Source: Spirochaetes bacterium GWB1_60_80 (lineage in GTDB: Bacteria > Spirochaetota > Spirochaetia > Treponematales > UBA12059). From it: 64,000 nt of DNA. A model generated the notes under the pieces. It saw only the letters and a program-made list of their open reading frames with translations, did no database searches and was not told the DNA's origin. The DNA lies in contig MIAR01000036.1 in NCBI GenBank assembly GCA_001829185.1, positions 41,148-105,147 on the forward strand. Direction: 5' to 3'. This document shows, piece after piece, positions 42,501 to 51,748 of this stretch (position 1 is the stretch's first letter; every line of letters starts with the position of its first letter). Both the position numbers and the translations under genes were made by a program.

Positions 42501-44018
42501 ATGAAATTCACGCCGATAGCCAACGGCTACTCGATTCCGCTGGACTCCGTCCCGGCCTTGGGCTGGCCCGACTTCGCCGCCTGCCTGGCCGACGGCGTCC
42601 GGCGGGGGCAGCGGGTCTCGGCCTATTTCGGCGCGGCCGGCGCGCGGCCGGACTCCACCAAACTGTACGCCATCCTGGCCGACGACGAGGCCAACCAGAC
42701 CTTCGCCGGCCTGACCGAGGTGGAAGGCGGCAGCTTCCCGTCGCTGACCGGCGAGATCACCCAGCTGCACCTGTTCGAGCGGGAGATCGCCGAGCAGTTC
42801 GGCCTGGTGCCGGTCGGGCATCCCTGGCTCAAGCCGGTGCGCTCGGTCCGCTCCTGGACGAAGCGCGATGCCTGGCAGCGCAAGGCCGGCGAGCCGCTAG
42901 TGCCGGGGGGGTGCGATTTCTTCAAGGTGGAGGGCGACGAGGTGCACGAAGTGGCGGTCGGCCCCGTCCACGCCGGCGTCATCGAGCCGGGGCATTTTCG
43001 TTTCCAGTGCCACGGCGAGGAGGTCTACCACCTGGAGATCGCCCTGGGGTACCAACACCGCGGCATCGAGGCCGCCTTGCTGGGCGGGCCGGACCGGCGT
43101 AGCCTGCATTACATGGAAACCCTGGCCGGCGATACGACTATCGGCCACGCCACCTCGTATTGCCAAATAGCCGAAGCCCTGGCCAAGTGCCAGAAGACGG
43201 CGCGGGCCCAGGTGATTCGGGCCATCGGCTTGGAGCTGGAGCGGCTGGCCAATCATATCGGCGACCTGGGAGCCTTGGCCGGCGATGTCGGCTACCTGCC
43301 AACTTCCAGTTTTTGCGGCCGCATCCGGGGCGATTACCTCAATCTGACCGCCTTGTTGTGCGGCAACCGTTTTGGCCGCGGCCTGCTGCGGCCGGGCGGA
43401 GTCGGCTTCGATGTCGACGAGGCGCGAGTCGCGGAATTTCGCCGCCGCCTGGCGATTTTCAAGAAAGAGACCTATAACGCCATTGGCTTGCTCTGGGAAA
43501 ATCAGTCGGTGATGGCCCGTTTCGAGGATACCGGCCGGATCTCCAAGGCCATTGCCCTGGAGCTGGGCTTGGTCGGGCCGGCGGCCCGCGCCTCCGGCCT
43601 GGCGTGCGACGCGCGTTGTACCCAGCCTTCCGGTATTTTCCGCTTCGCCCAGATACCGATGTCGGTTCAGGATAGCGGCGACGTTTTCGCCAGAGCCTTC
43701 GTGCGCTGGCTGGAAATCCAAAAATCGATCGACTTCATCCAAGAACAGCTGGCGGTCATCCCGGCGGCCATGCCCCAGCCGCTACTGGGACCGCTGGCGC
43801 CGGACAGCTTGGCGTTGTCCATCAACGAGGGCTGGCGCGGCGAGATCTGCCATGTCGCCATCACCGACTCTAACGGCCGCTTGGCGCGCTACAAGGTGGT
43901 GGATCCTTCGTTCCACAACTGGGCGGGGCTGGCCTACGCCTTGCGTAACCAGGAGATTTCCGATTTTCCGCTCTGTAACAAAAGCTTTAATCTTTCTTAT
44001 TGTGGACACGACTTGTGA
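42501..44018 (+). CDS. Hydrogenase-like large subunit (NuoCD/HyfG-like) lacking Ni-binding cysteines
   Basis: 505 residues from ATG 42501 (CCGGAGG upstream); ATG 42486 is in frame. Residues ~1-150 are NuoC/HycE-N like (LTGEITQLHLFEREIAEQFG), and the remainder is NuoD/HycE-like (HYMETLAGDTTIGHATSYCQ; RANGxxHIGDL-type LERLANHIGDLG; NEGWRGEICHVAI). In NiFe hydrogenases the first motif reads RxCxxC; here residues 206-216 are ETLAGDTTIGH, with no cysteine. The C-terminal DPCxxC is replaced by FNLSYCGHDL with one cysteine. A NiFe centre therefore cannot be built in the known way. This is the signature of Ehr-type complexes; the true electron acceptor is unknown. Confidence 0.88.
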   Translation: MKFTPIANGYSIPLDSVPALGWPDFAACLADGVRRGQRVSAYFGAAGARPDSTKLYAILADDEANQTFAGLTEVEGGSFPSLTGEITQLHLFEREIAEQFGLVPVGHPWLKPVRSVRSWTKRDAWQRKAGEPLVPGGCDFFKVEGDEVHEVAVGPVHAGVIEPGHFRFQCHGEEVYHLEIALGYQHRGIEAALLGGPDRRSLHYMETLAGDTTIGHATSYCQIAEALAKCQKTARAQVIRAIGLELERLANHIGDLGALAGDVGYLPTSSFCGRIRGDYLNLTALLCGNRFGRGLLRPGGVGFDVDEARVAEFRRRLAIFKKETYNAIGLLWENQSVMARFEDTGRISKAIALELGLVGPAARASGLACDARCTQPSGIFRFAQIPMSVQDSGDVFARAFVRWLEIQKSIDFIQEQLAVIPAAMPQPLLGPLAPDSLALSINEGWRGEICHVAITDSNGRLARYKVVDPSFHNWAGLAYALRNQEISDFPLCNKSFNLSYCGHDL

Positions 44019-44079
44019 GCCGGCCTGTCCCTGAAACCAAGCCAAGCGGCCAGCGCCGGCGCGCCGGCGGGAGTGTGAT

Positions 44080-44853
44080 ATGTGGAGAGCGATAGTAGCG
44101 CGTCTGGTCCAGGGCCATCGGACCATCAAGTATCCGCGTAAGCCGGCGCCGCCCTTGTCCGATCGCTTCCGCGGCCGCCCGATCCTGGCTGACCTCTCCT
44201 GTCCATCGGGTTGCCAAGCCTGCATCGAGGCTTGTCCGGTCGGTGCCATCCGCCAGGATCCTCGGTTGATGGTCGACCTGGGGCGCTGTTTGTTCTGCCT
44301 GGATTGCGCCCTGGCATGCCCGCGAGGCGCCATCGCACACTCGGCCGAGTACCGGTTGTCGGCCCGCGCCCGCGAGGATCTGGTGGCGCCGATGGCCGAG
44401 GACGGCGCCCTCAAAGCGGCGGCCCTGGAGCGCCGGATGCGCGGCTTGTTCGGCCGTTCGCTGAAGCTGCGTCAGGTTAGCGCCGGCGGCTGCAATGCCT
44501 GCGAGGCCGACGTCAATGTGCTGGGGACCATCGGCTGGGACCTCGGCCGCTTTGGCATCCAGATGGTGGCGTCGCCGCGCCATGCCGACGGCTTGCTCAT
44601 CACCGGCCCGGTGACCCGGAATATGGAACTGGCCCTGCGCAAGACCTATGACGCCGTGCCCGAGCCCAAGCTGGTGATTGTGGTCGGCAGTTGCGCGGTG
44701 GCCGGCGGGCCGTTTATCGGCCATGCCGAGGCTAATGACGGCGCCGGCAACCTGCTGCCGGTGGACCTGTATATCCCGGGCTGCCCACCGCACCCCCTGA
44801 CCATCCTCGACGGCCTGCTGCGTCTGTTGGGGCGTCTGCCCCGCGGCGCTTGA
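44080..44853 (+). CDS. Fused ferredoxin (HyfH/NuoI-like) and small subunit (HyfI/NuoB-like)
   Basis: 257 residues from ATG 44080 with GGGAG upstream. Residues ~35-90 carry two 4Fe-4S motifs: CPSGCQACIEACPVGAI and CLFCLDCALACPRGAI. Residues ~130-255 are the NuoB/HyfI fold with the N2-type proximal cluster: AGGCNACEADVNVL, VVGSCAVAGGPF, YIPGCPPHPLTILDG. In Hyf and complex I these are separate proteins; here they form one chain, fixing the electron path from ferredoxin clusters to the N2-like cluster. It is the last gene of the operon, converging with the HD-GYP gene. Confidence 0.9.
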   Translation: MWRAIVARLVQGHRTIKYPRKPAPPLSDRFRGRPILADLSCPSGCQACIEACPVGAIRQDPRLMVDLGRCLFCLDCALACPRGAIAHSAEYRLSARAREDLVAPMAEDGALKAAALERRMRGLFGRSLKLRQVSAGGCNACEADVNVLGTIGWDLGRFGIQMVASPRHADGLLITGPVTRNMELALRKTYDAVPEPKLVIVVGSCAVAGGPFIGHAEANDGAGNLLPVDLYIPGCPPHPLTILDGLLRLLGRLPRGA

Positions 44854-44905
44854 GCGGCCAGCGGGCAAAAGGAAGGAGCCGTCGCGCCACCGCCGACCAG
44901 TGGTT

Positions 44906-46606
44906 TTAAAAATCGCCAGCCGCGAGACAGGCCTGGAAAAGGTCGGTCATCTGGGGGTCGAACTGGCTGCCCGAATGCTTGACGATTTCGGCGACGGCCG
45001 CGGCCGGCGAGCTGGCCTTGCGGTAGGAGCGGCCGCTGGTCATGGAGTCAAAGGCGTCGACCACGGCGATAATGCGGGCAAAGGGCGGTATCTCCTCTCC
45101 CTTAAGCCCTTGGGGATAACCCTTGCCATCGAAGCGTTCGTGGTGGCAGAGCACGATATAGGCGATATCCTTGAGGTTTTCGGATTTCGTCAGCACGTCG
45201 TGGCCATAGAGCGGGTGCAGCTTGATTTCATCGTATTCCAGGGGCTGCAACAATTGCGGCTTGTTGAGGATGTCGTAGGATATTACGATCTTGCCGATAT
45301 CGTGCACCAGTCCCGACCAGTACATGCGCAGCAACTCGTGGCCGTCATGGCCCAGTCGGGCGGCCATGGCGCGCGCCATATTGGCCACCCGCTCGGCATG
45401 ACCTTTGGTATACGGGTCGTGGATCTCCAGAAGGTGGATCATCGACAGCAGCAAGTTGTTCTGGAAGGCCCGGTCGTTCTCGCTGAATTCGTTAAGCACG
45501 AAATAAGAGGTTACCAGATTCGAAAAGGCCGCCATCAGCTCAACCGATTCAGGCTGGAAAACGCGGGGCGACTTCTCGGCGATATCGAGCGACAAGGTGC
45601 CGTAGAATTTTTTTTCGGTGCACAGCGGAATGACCAGCGTCTCCTTTACCTTGCGCACCGCCTGGCGGAATATTTCCAGATTGGCCTTGTCCAGGGTTTT
45701 TTCGGTATGCTCCTGGAGCTTTCTCAGGACCGTGACTTTATCGACACTGGCAATATCGTCTTTTTTGAGGTGAAGCTCGCCCAGCAGGTTGATGTCATGG
45801 CCGAGCGCGTCCAGGAAATGCCATTCATCGTTCTTTAAAATCAGCACGCTGCCGAAATCCGCTTCCGGGATAAAGGAAAAGACGATGCGGAAAAACTGGG
45901 TCAGGAATTGCTCGATGGATTTATTTTCCTTGATTGACAGCAACAACGATACCTGGAGCAGCTTCTCGAGCTTGTTGTTCAAGCTGCTGATTTTAAGCTG
46001 CTTGGCGTGTATATAATCGAGCAGTAGGTTGATGGCCAGGCAGCCCAGCAGCAGGATGAAGGCGCCGGCCAGATTGAGTAAGGCTGGCCGACTGCGGACG
46101 GCCAACCCGAAGGCAAAGGGTTGGCCCATGTTGCCGAAGGCCAGTCGCGGGTTGTCCGATAGCGTGGCCAGCAGCCTGGCGTGGTCGATACTGGCCCTGA
46201 CCAGGCGATTCCGCAGCCGGTTCAGGTCATGGGAGTCGAAAATCGCGAAATAGATCGAGAAGCGACCGGACTCATAGCGACTTTCGTAAAACGGTGCCGC
46301 TATCTCGGCCTCCACCAGCTCTAGCTCTTTGAGCCAGGGACTGAAACAGCGTTCCGCCTCGGTGAACACCCAGGCTATCGTTTCGGCGTCGTTGGTCTGG
46401 ACGGCCGTGCGGGTCTCGTCCCAGCGGAAATAGCCAGCCGAGATGCCACTGGCCAAGATGTCCACGGCGGCGCTGAAACTTCTGGCCAGCAGGATGGAGT
46501 CGCCTTGGAGTTGTCGGGCCGAGAATGAGTAGGACGCTCCCAGGAAGGCGCCGATGAACAGGCAACAGGCGATAATCTTGATGCCCAATAACTTGGTGGT
46601 GGTCAT
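44906..46606 (-). CDS. Membrane-bound GAF/HD-GYP protein, probable cyclic-di-GMP phosphodiesterase
   Basis: 566 residues from ATG 46606, where GGGAG lies six bases upstream. Two transmembrane helices (~residues 7-28 and ~168-190) bracket a periplasmic sensor region. A cytoplasmic GAF-like domain (~215-370) follows, then the HD-GYP domain (~385-566): LLEIHDPYTKGHAERVANMA, VHDIGKIVISYDILNKP, LCHHERFDGKGYPQGLKGEE. HD, HDIGK and GKGYP motifs are intact, so c-di-GMP hydrolysis is likely. It could link envelope signals to motility. Confidence 0.9.
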   Translation of the reverse strand: MTTTKLLGIKIIACCLFIGAFLGASYSFSARQLQGDSILLARSFSAAVDILASGISAGYFRWDETRTAVQTNDAETIAWVFTEAERCFSPWLKELELVEAEIAAPFYESRYESGRFSIYFAIFDSHDLNRLRNRLVRASIDHARLLATLSDNPRLAFGNMGQPFAFGLAVRSRPALLNLAGAFILLLGCLAINLLLDYIHAKQLKISSLNNKLEKLLQVSLLLSIKENKSIEQFLTQFFRIVFSFIPEADFGSVLILKNDEWHFLDALGHDINLLGELHLKKDDIASVDKVTVLRKLQEHTEKTLDKANLEIFRQAVRKVKETLVIPLCTEKKFYGTLSLDIAEKSPRVFQPESVELMAAFSNLVTSYFVLNEFSENDRAFQNNLLLSMIHLLEIHDPYTKGHAERVANMARAMAARLGHDGHELLRMYWSGLVHDIGKIVISYDILNKPQLLQPLEYDEIKLHPLYGHDVLTKSENLKDIAYIVLCHHERFDGKGYPQGLKGEEIPPFARIIAVVDAFDSMTSGRSYRKASSPAAAVAEIVKHSGSQFDPQMTDLFQACLAAGDF

Positions 46607-46739
46607 GCTGCTCCCGGCTCCGCCAGCCTCGCAGTGAAGTTTAATGGCCGGCCAGCGTCGATGCAAGGAATTCTGGCGACTTTTGGTAAAACCCTCTTGG
46701 TGCAGCTACCAGTCGACTTACCCGAATGGTCGGATTAGC

Positions 46740-46769
46740 TTGCTGGAGACTTCCACCGTATGCTATAGT
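46740..46769 (+). promoter_or_regulatory. Promoter of ktrBA, nearly leaderless
   Basis: TTGCTG (46740-46745), 18-base spacer, TATAGT (46764-46769). The ATG at 46778 lies eight bases after the -10 box, about where transcription should begin, and no ribosome-binding site precedes it. Confidence 0.6.
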
Positions 46770-46777
46770 CGTCCGGT

Positions 46778-48109
46778 ATGCGCAATCAGGCTTTGTCCGC
46801 CGAAAAAATACTGGTTTTTTCCTATTTTATAGGCATTATCGTCATAGGCACCAGTCTTTTGGTTTTGCCGGGAATCTGGCGGGGCGGGGGGGCGCTGTCC
46901 TGGCACGATGCCCTTTTCACGGCCACTAGCGCGGTCTGCGTTACCGGCCTGACGGTGGTGGATACTGCCCAATTCTCGCTGGCCGGACAATGGATCATCC
47001 TGGCGCTTATCCAGTTCGGCGGCCTGGGCCTCATCACCTTCGGCGTCCTTTTCCTGATGGGCGGGCGGCGGCGCATTTCCCTGGCCGGCAGCGCCGTGCT
47101 GCGCGATATGTTCATCGGCGAGGTTGAGTATCAGCCCCGGGCCATCATCAAATCGGTTGTCGTCACCACGCTGCTGGTGGAAAGCGCCGGCGCCTTGCTT
47201 TTGTGGCCCCGCTTCGTAGCCGCCGGCGGGCGCCAGCCCCTCTTTACCGCCTTTTTCCACGCTGTTTCGGCCTTCTGCAACGCCGGTTTTTCAACCTTTC
47301 CGAATAGCCTGGAGGGCTTTCGCGACGATTGGGTGATTAATCTGGTTGTCATGGTCTTGATCGTCAGCGGCGGTATCGGTTTCGTCGTCTTCCGCGATGT
47401 CATTAACGTGGTCCGACGGCGCAAACGCCATCTCAGTTACCATACCAGATTGGTACTGCGCCTTTCCGGCGGACTGATACTGGCTGGCGCCCTTCTGTTC
47501 TTCGGCCTGGAATACCGACACGCCTTGTCCGGTCTGGCCTGGCCGGAGAAAATCCTGGCGGCCTTCTTCCAGGCCGTGACTACCCGAACGGCTGGCTTCG
47601 ACACCGTGGCGCAGGCCACATTCAGCCTGCCGTCGGTGTTGCTGGTGCTGTTGCTGATGTTTATCGGCGGTTCGCCCGGCTCTACCGCCGGCGGCGTCAA
47701 GACCACCACCATTTTCACGGCCGCCCTGGCCGCGTTGGACAGCGCCCGCGAGGACGGCTCGTTTGTTTACAAAGGCGGCTACCTAACCACCAGCGTCATC
47801 GCGCGGGCTTTTATGGTATTAGCGCGGGCCGCGCTGATCCTGGCGGTTTCCTTTTTTCTGCTGTTGCTGTTTGAGCTGCCGCGTGGCCAGGCCGGTTTCG
47901 TGGCGTTGCTGTTCGAGACCATATCGGCCTTCGGCACCGTTGGCCTGACCCTGGGCATCACGCCAACCCTGGGGCTGGCCGGCAAGCTGCTGATCGTCGC
48001 CACCATGTTCATCGGGCGCATCGGCCTGTTTGCCATGATTATCGCCCAGTCCCGCAAAAGCATCGAACGTTACGCGGAGTTCCCGGCCGCGGATATCATG
48101 ATAGGTTAA
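46778..48109 (+). CDS. ktrB: Potassium channel/transport subunit of Ktr/Trk type
   Basis: 443 residues with four membrane-pore-membrane repeats. Selectivity-filter segments: TSAVCVTGLTVVDT, HAVSAFCNAGFSTF, FQAVTTRTAGFDTV, FETISAFGTVGLTLGI; each has the key glycine. MFIGGSPGSTAGGVKTTT is the typical loop after pore three. The length and the adjacent single-unit KtrA favour KtrB over the longer TrkH. It imports K+ (often with Na+) under control of the cytoplasmic KtrA ring. The gap to ktrA is 21 bases, with AGGAG. Confidence 0.93.
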   Translation: MRNQALSAEKILVFSYFIGIIVIGTSLLVLPGIWRGGGALSWHDALFTATSAVCVTGLTVVDTAQFSLAGQWIILALIQFGGLGLITFGVLFLMGGRRRISLAGSAVLRDMFIGEVEYQPRAIIKSVVVTTLLVESAGALLLWPRFVAAGGRQPLFTAFFHAVSAFCNAGFSTFPNSLEGFRDDWVINLVVMVLIVSGGIGFVVFRDVINVVRRRKRHLSYHTRLVLRLSGGLILAGALLFFGLEYRHALSGLAWPEKILAAFFQAVTTRTAGFDTVAQATFSLPSVLLVLLLMFIGGSPGSTAGGVKTTTIFTAALAALDSAREDGSFVYKGGYLTTSVIARAFMVLARAALILAVSFFLLLLFELPRGQAGFVALLFETISAFGTVGLTLGITPTLGLAGKLLIVATMFIGRIGLFAMIIAQSRKSIERYAEFPAADIMIG

Positions 48110-48130
48110 TAAAATATCAGGAGCGGCGTC

Positions 48131-48967
48131 ATGAAGAGACACTATGCGATCATCGGACTGGGCAGCTTCGGCATTGCCATGCTGGAAAGGCTGGCCGAAG
48201 TAGCCGACCAGATTGTCATCATCGACAAGCAGAAGGCTATCATCGAGAAATACAAGGACTTGGCCACCAAGGCGTATATCGTCGATGCGGTCGACCATCT
48301 GGCCCTGGAGCGGCTTATACCGGAAGGCCTGGACGTGGCCATCGTCGACATGGGCGACAATATCGAGGCGGCTATCCTAGCCGTCAACCTGCTCAAGAAG
48401 CAAGGCGTCCGCGAAATTATCGCCCGTACCAATTCCGAGGCCCGCGCCGAGATCCTGAGTATCGTCGGCGCTACCAGGGTGATAAATCCTTCCGAGGAGG
48501 CGGCCGGCAAGCTGGTGCCGGTCCTGGTGTCCTCCACGCTGCTGTCGTTTATCCCGGTCAGCGCCTCGCTAGTGCTGGCCGAGGTGAAAGTGCCGGCCCA
48601 GTATCAGGGCCGATCCATCATGGAGGCCGATCTGCGCCGGCGCTACAATCTCAATGTGGTGGCCATCCGCAATGAAGGCGATGACGATTATTCCTATTTT
48701 CAGCCCGACCGCCAGCTGCAATCCGCCGACGTGTTGCTATGTGCCGGCAGCTTGCCCGATATCAACGCCTTCGCCGGCGGCGGGCTGTCCCGGGGGGGCG
48801 GCAAGGTCGGTGATTTTTTCAATACCTTGTTCAGGGGAGTTGGCCGCGCCAAGCAAAAGCCGGGCTCCCGGCCGGTCTTATTGTCAGACGAAATAGCCAT
48901 CGCGGCTGCCGCGCCCGGCACGGTTAGCCCCGCCGGGAAAAAAGGCAAAACTAGAAAGTCTGAATAA
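48131..48967 (+). CDS. ktrA: Ktr system RCK regulatory subunit
   Basis: 278 residues. RCK-N domain with the nucleotide-binding motif YAIIGLGSFGIAMLERLAEV and the acidic strand end IVIIDKQK, followed by RCK-C (residues ~135-220: LAEVKVPAQYQGRSIMEADL). RCK-C domains in this family can bind cyclic-di-AMP (family knowledge). The last ~50 residues are a Gly/Lys-rich tail longer than usual. It gates KtrB in response to ATP/ADP or NAD(H). Confidence 0.93.
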   Translation: MKRHYAIIGLGSFGIAMLERLAEVADQIVIIDKQKAIIEKYKDLATKAYIVDAVDHLALERLIPEGLDVAIVDMGDNIEAAILAVNLLKKQGVREIIARTNSEARAEILSIVGATRVINPSEEAAGKLVPVLVSSTLLSFIPVSASLVLAEVKVPAQYQGRSIMEADLRRRYNLNVVAIRNEGDDDYSYFQPDRQLQSADVLLCAGSLPDINAFAGGGLSRGGGKVGDFFNTLFRGVGRAKQKPGSRPVLLSDEIAIAAAAPGTVSPAGKKGKTRKSE

Positions 48968-49025
48968 GCCGGAAGGCGGGAAACGCTACCCGGTTCACCC
49001 GAGCCTTCTGGAGGAGATAGGCACA

Positions 49026-49547
49026 ATGGAAAAATACCGCTTCACGTACAACGACATCCACCGCACGGTGCGTTCACTGGCCGCCAGGCTGGTCGCGGCC
49101 GGCTGCCAGCCGGATGTCATCGTGGCCATTGGCTCCGGCGGCTTCATTCCGGCGCGCATCCTGCGCAGCTTCATCGACAAGCCGATCCTGACGGTGGGCG
49201 TCGCCTACTACGATAACGACAACCAGCCGACCGACCAGCCGCGCAAGGTGCAGTGGATCGAGGAGGCCGAGCGCATTCTGCAGGGCAAGCGTATCCTGCT
49301 GGTCGACGAGGTGGACGATTCGCGCTCCACCCTCGAGTACTGCGTGCGCGAGCTCTTGTCGCACCAGCCGGCCAGCATCGCCGTGACCGTGCTGCACAAC
49401 AAGCTCAAGCCCAAGCGGGGTAGCATGCCGCCCGAAGTGGGGCTCTACCTAGCCGGCCTAGACCTCGAGGACAGATGGATCTGCTATCCTTGGGACGCCG
49501 CCGACATCGACGACCACGACCGCCAGGCGGCGGCGTCGTCGTTGTAA
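49026..49547 (+). CDS. Purine phosphoribosyltransferase (hypoxanthine/xanthine type)
   Basis: 173 residues with GGAGGAGA upstream. The PRPP-binding loop ILLVDEVDDSRSTLEYCVRE and the pyrophosphate loop VAIGSGGFIPARILRSFI are clear. The C-terminal WICYPWDAAD resembles the purine-binding hood of xanthine/hypoxanthine enzymes. It salvages a purine base to its nucleotide. Exact base preference cannot be fixed from sequence; xanthine, hypoxanthine and guanine are all possible. Single cytoplasmic gene. Confidence 0.82.
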   Translation: MEKYRFTYNDIHRTVRSLAARLVAAGCQPDVIVAIGSGGFIPARILRSFIDKPILTVGVAYYDNDNQPTDQPRKVQWIEEAERILQGKRILLVDEVDDSRSTLEYCVRELLSHQPASIAVTVLHNKLKPKRGSMPPEVGLYLAGLDLEDRWICYPWDAADIDDHDRQAAASSL

Positions 49548-49615
49548 GCGCCAGCCGGCGGTGTCCAGTCGGCGCTAGTCGCCGTTACCGGCGCGCCGGA
49601 AACGCTTCCCGGCGC

Positions 49616-51673
49616 TCAGGTCTGGAAGCGGCCGATCTCGCGGGTCAGGTTTTCGACGGCCGCCAGGTTCTTGGCCGATTCGGTGGATACCGCGCCGAAC
49701 GAGGCCTCCAAGGCGTGCACGTTGTCGGCCTGGTCCTTTGAATTGTCGGCCAGCCGCTGCAGGCGGGCAAAATCGCCCTTCAAGGCGCTACTCATGCTGG
49801 CCATGCGCTGATTCTGTTCCACCATGCGCTGGCTGATGGCCCGCGTGGTCTCGACTACCCGGTTGACGGCTTCGGCCACCTGGCGGGTGCCGGCACCCTG
49901 TTCCTTCATGGCGCTGGCGATTTCCGAGGACAAGGCGGCCGCTTGGTCCAGCCCGCTTACCAGGCTGGTCAGGACCGTCCCGGTCTGCCGGGAACGCTCG
50001 ACGCCGCCGTGCACCCGGCCGCTCATGGCGTCGATCAAGCCCTTGATGTTCTTGGTCTCGCTGGTCGCCGTGGTGGCCAGATTGCGCACCTCGTCGGCCA
50101 CGACCGCGAAGCCCAGCCCGGCCGATCCGGCGTGGGCGGCCTCGATGGCGGCGTTCATGGCTAAGAGGTTGATGCTGGCGGCGATCTTATTGAGCGACCC
50201 CAGCACCGCCAACACCTGTCGGGCGGCGTCGTCGATCTCCTGGATGGCCACCGCCGTTTCGGCGGCCGACTTGCCGCCGGTCTCGCCTTGCTTGGCCAGG
50301 TCCTCGGCCAGCTGCCGGGAATTGGCGGTGATGGCTACCACCGACTCGATGTTGGAGCGCATCTCCTCCATGGCCGCCGAGGTTTCCTGCACGAAGCTGT
50401 TCTGGGACTCGATGGCGTTGTCGACCTCGTCAAGGTTCTTTTGGAACAGCTCCAACTCGGACAATAGTTGGCGGGAAGCGGCGGCTTGGCTTTCCAGGTC
50501 GCCGCGCAGGCCCAGGATGGCCGCTATGGCGGTGGCGAAGGTCTTTTCCGATTTGCCGATGACCGTGGCTATGGAGTCGGCGCCGTGGCGCGTCTGGTCG
50601 GCGGCGCTGCCGATACGGGCCACGATGCCCTGGAACAGATCCAGCAGGCGGTTGATGTGCTCGGACAACTCGCCTATATCGTCCATGGAGCGCAGGCTGA
50701 GTCGCAGGCGCAGGTCGCCCCCGCCGGCCACGACATCCCTGAGACGCTGTTTGACGGCATCGATCTGCTCGCGCTGCTCGAACGAGGCGGCCACCTGGAT
50801 GCCGACGACGATGGCGAAAATGTAGAGGAAGAGCATGACGGTGACTATTTCCTGCAAGTCAGCCAGGGAAAGGGGCCGCTCCCAGGGTAGGGTCACCGCG
50901 GCGGTAGCTAGGTCGGGTCGGGTCGAGAAACGGCGGTAGCGTTCGGCCAACAAGGCGCGGTAGCGGTCGGCGGCATCCTGTGGCTGGATCTGGCCGGTGC
51001 TGATTTCGGCCAACAGGTCGGTCTCGATGGTTTTGGCCGCCGAAAAATCGTGCATCTGGTATTGCATGAAGGACATGGCGTAGTAGAGCAAGGCGGCCGT
51101 CAGCAGGGCCTGGCGCAGGGAGCTGCGCGCTTCGCGCTTGCGGCGGCCGATGGCGTGGATGCCGAGGCGGTCGCGCAGCCGGGCCAGGACCAGGTTGTTA
51201 AGGGCCGTCTGGGCGCGGGCGTAGACGAAGCCGCCGCTCAGGTTGCTGGTCATGATGACGATGCCTTCCATGCGCAACAGGTCGCCGAAGCGTCCTTGCA
51301 GGCCTAGCGACAAGATATAACCGGCGGCGAAACCGATCAGGTTAAAGGCTAAAATATAGTGCGAAAAGGCCAACAGGTGCTTGCGGGTGCGCTCCGCCTC
51401 CTCGGCGCTGAGGGTTAGCCCCGCATCCAGCGTTCGGCTGGCTTTCTGCAGCGGTAGGGCCAGGAGGAAGATCAGAAAGCCGAATAGCAGGCAGAGCGGC
51501 AATACCGTCGAACCGACAAAACCGATTACGGTAGGCAGGAGCAGCGAATAATCGTCCAGGCCCAGGAGGAGATTGTCCCGGATGTAATTGATGGCTTGCA
51601 TGGTAATGTAGACCAGCAGGATCATCACCGAGGAGTGCAAAGCGACGCGCAGCGCCGGGTATCGTACTTTCAT
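49616..51673 (-). CDS. Methyl-accepting chemotaxis protein with multi-helix membrane sensor
   Basis: 685 residues from ATG 51673; an in-frame ATG at 51682 overlaps a TATAAT box and is therefore less likely. The N-terminal ~330 residues contain about six hydrophobic segments and no large periplasmic domain, so sensing may occur within the membrane. A HAMP-like region (DIGELSEHINRLLDLF) leads to the long signalling hairpin with the invariant tip NLLAMNAAIEAAHAGSAGLG followed by FAVVADEVRNLA. It ends without a CheR/CheB-binding pentapeptide. It interacts with CheA/CheW at the cell pole. Confidence 0.9.
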   Translation of the reverse strand: MKVRYPALRVALHSSVMILLVYITMQAINYIRDNLLLGLDDYSLLLPTVIGFVGSTVLPLCLLFGFLIFLLALPLQKASRTLDAGLTLSAEEAERTRKHLLAFSHYILAFNLIGFAAGYILSLGLQGRFGDLLRMEGIVIMTSNLSGGFVYARAQTALNNLVLARLRDRLGIHAIGRRKREARSSLRQALLTAALLYYAMSFMQYQMHDFSAAKTIETDLLAEISTGQIQPQDAADRYRALLAERYRRFSTRPDLATAAVTLPWERPLSLADLQEIVTVMLFLYIFAIVVGIQVAASFEQREQIDAVKQRLRDVVAGGGDLRLRLSLRSMDDIGELSEHINRLLDLFQGIVARIGSAADQTRHGADSIATVIGKSEKTFATAIAAILGLRGDLESQAAASRQLLSELELFQKNLDEVDNAIESQNSFVQETSAAMEEMRSNIESVVAITANSRQLAEDLAKQGETGGKSAAETAVAIQEIDDAARQVLAVLGSLNKIAASINLLAMNAAIEAAHAGSAGLGFAVVADEVRNLATTATSETKNIKGLIDAMSGRVHGGVERSRQTGTVLTSLVSGLDQAAALSSEIASAMKEQGAGTRQVAEAVNRVVETTRAISQRMVEQNQRMASMSSALKGDFARLQRLADNSKDQADNVHALEASFGAVSTESAKNLAAVENLTREIGRFQT

Positions 51674-51748
51674 GCCTTCCATTATAGCATAATCTCCGCC
51701 AGAACGACAGCGTTTTGCCGCGGCTAGTTGCTTTTAGCCCCGTGTAGC

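Noticed and set aside
42501..44018. True NiFe hydrogenase or formate hydrogenlyase
   Set aside because: Both CxxC nickel-binding motifs are missing, and no formate dehydrogenase or maturation genes are present in the window.
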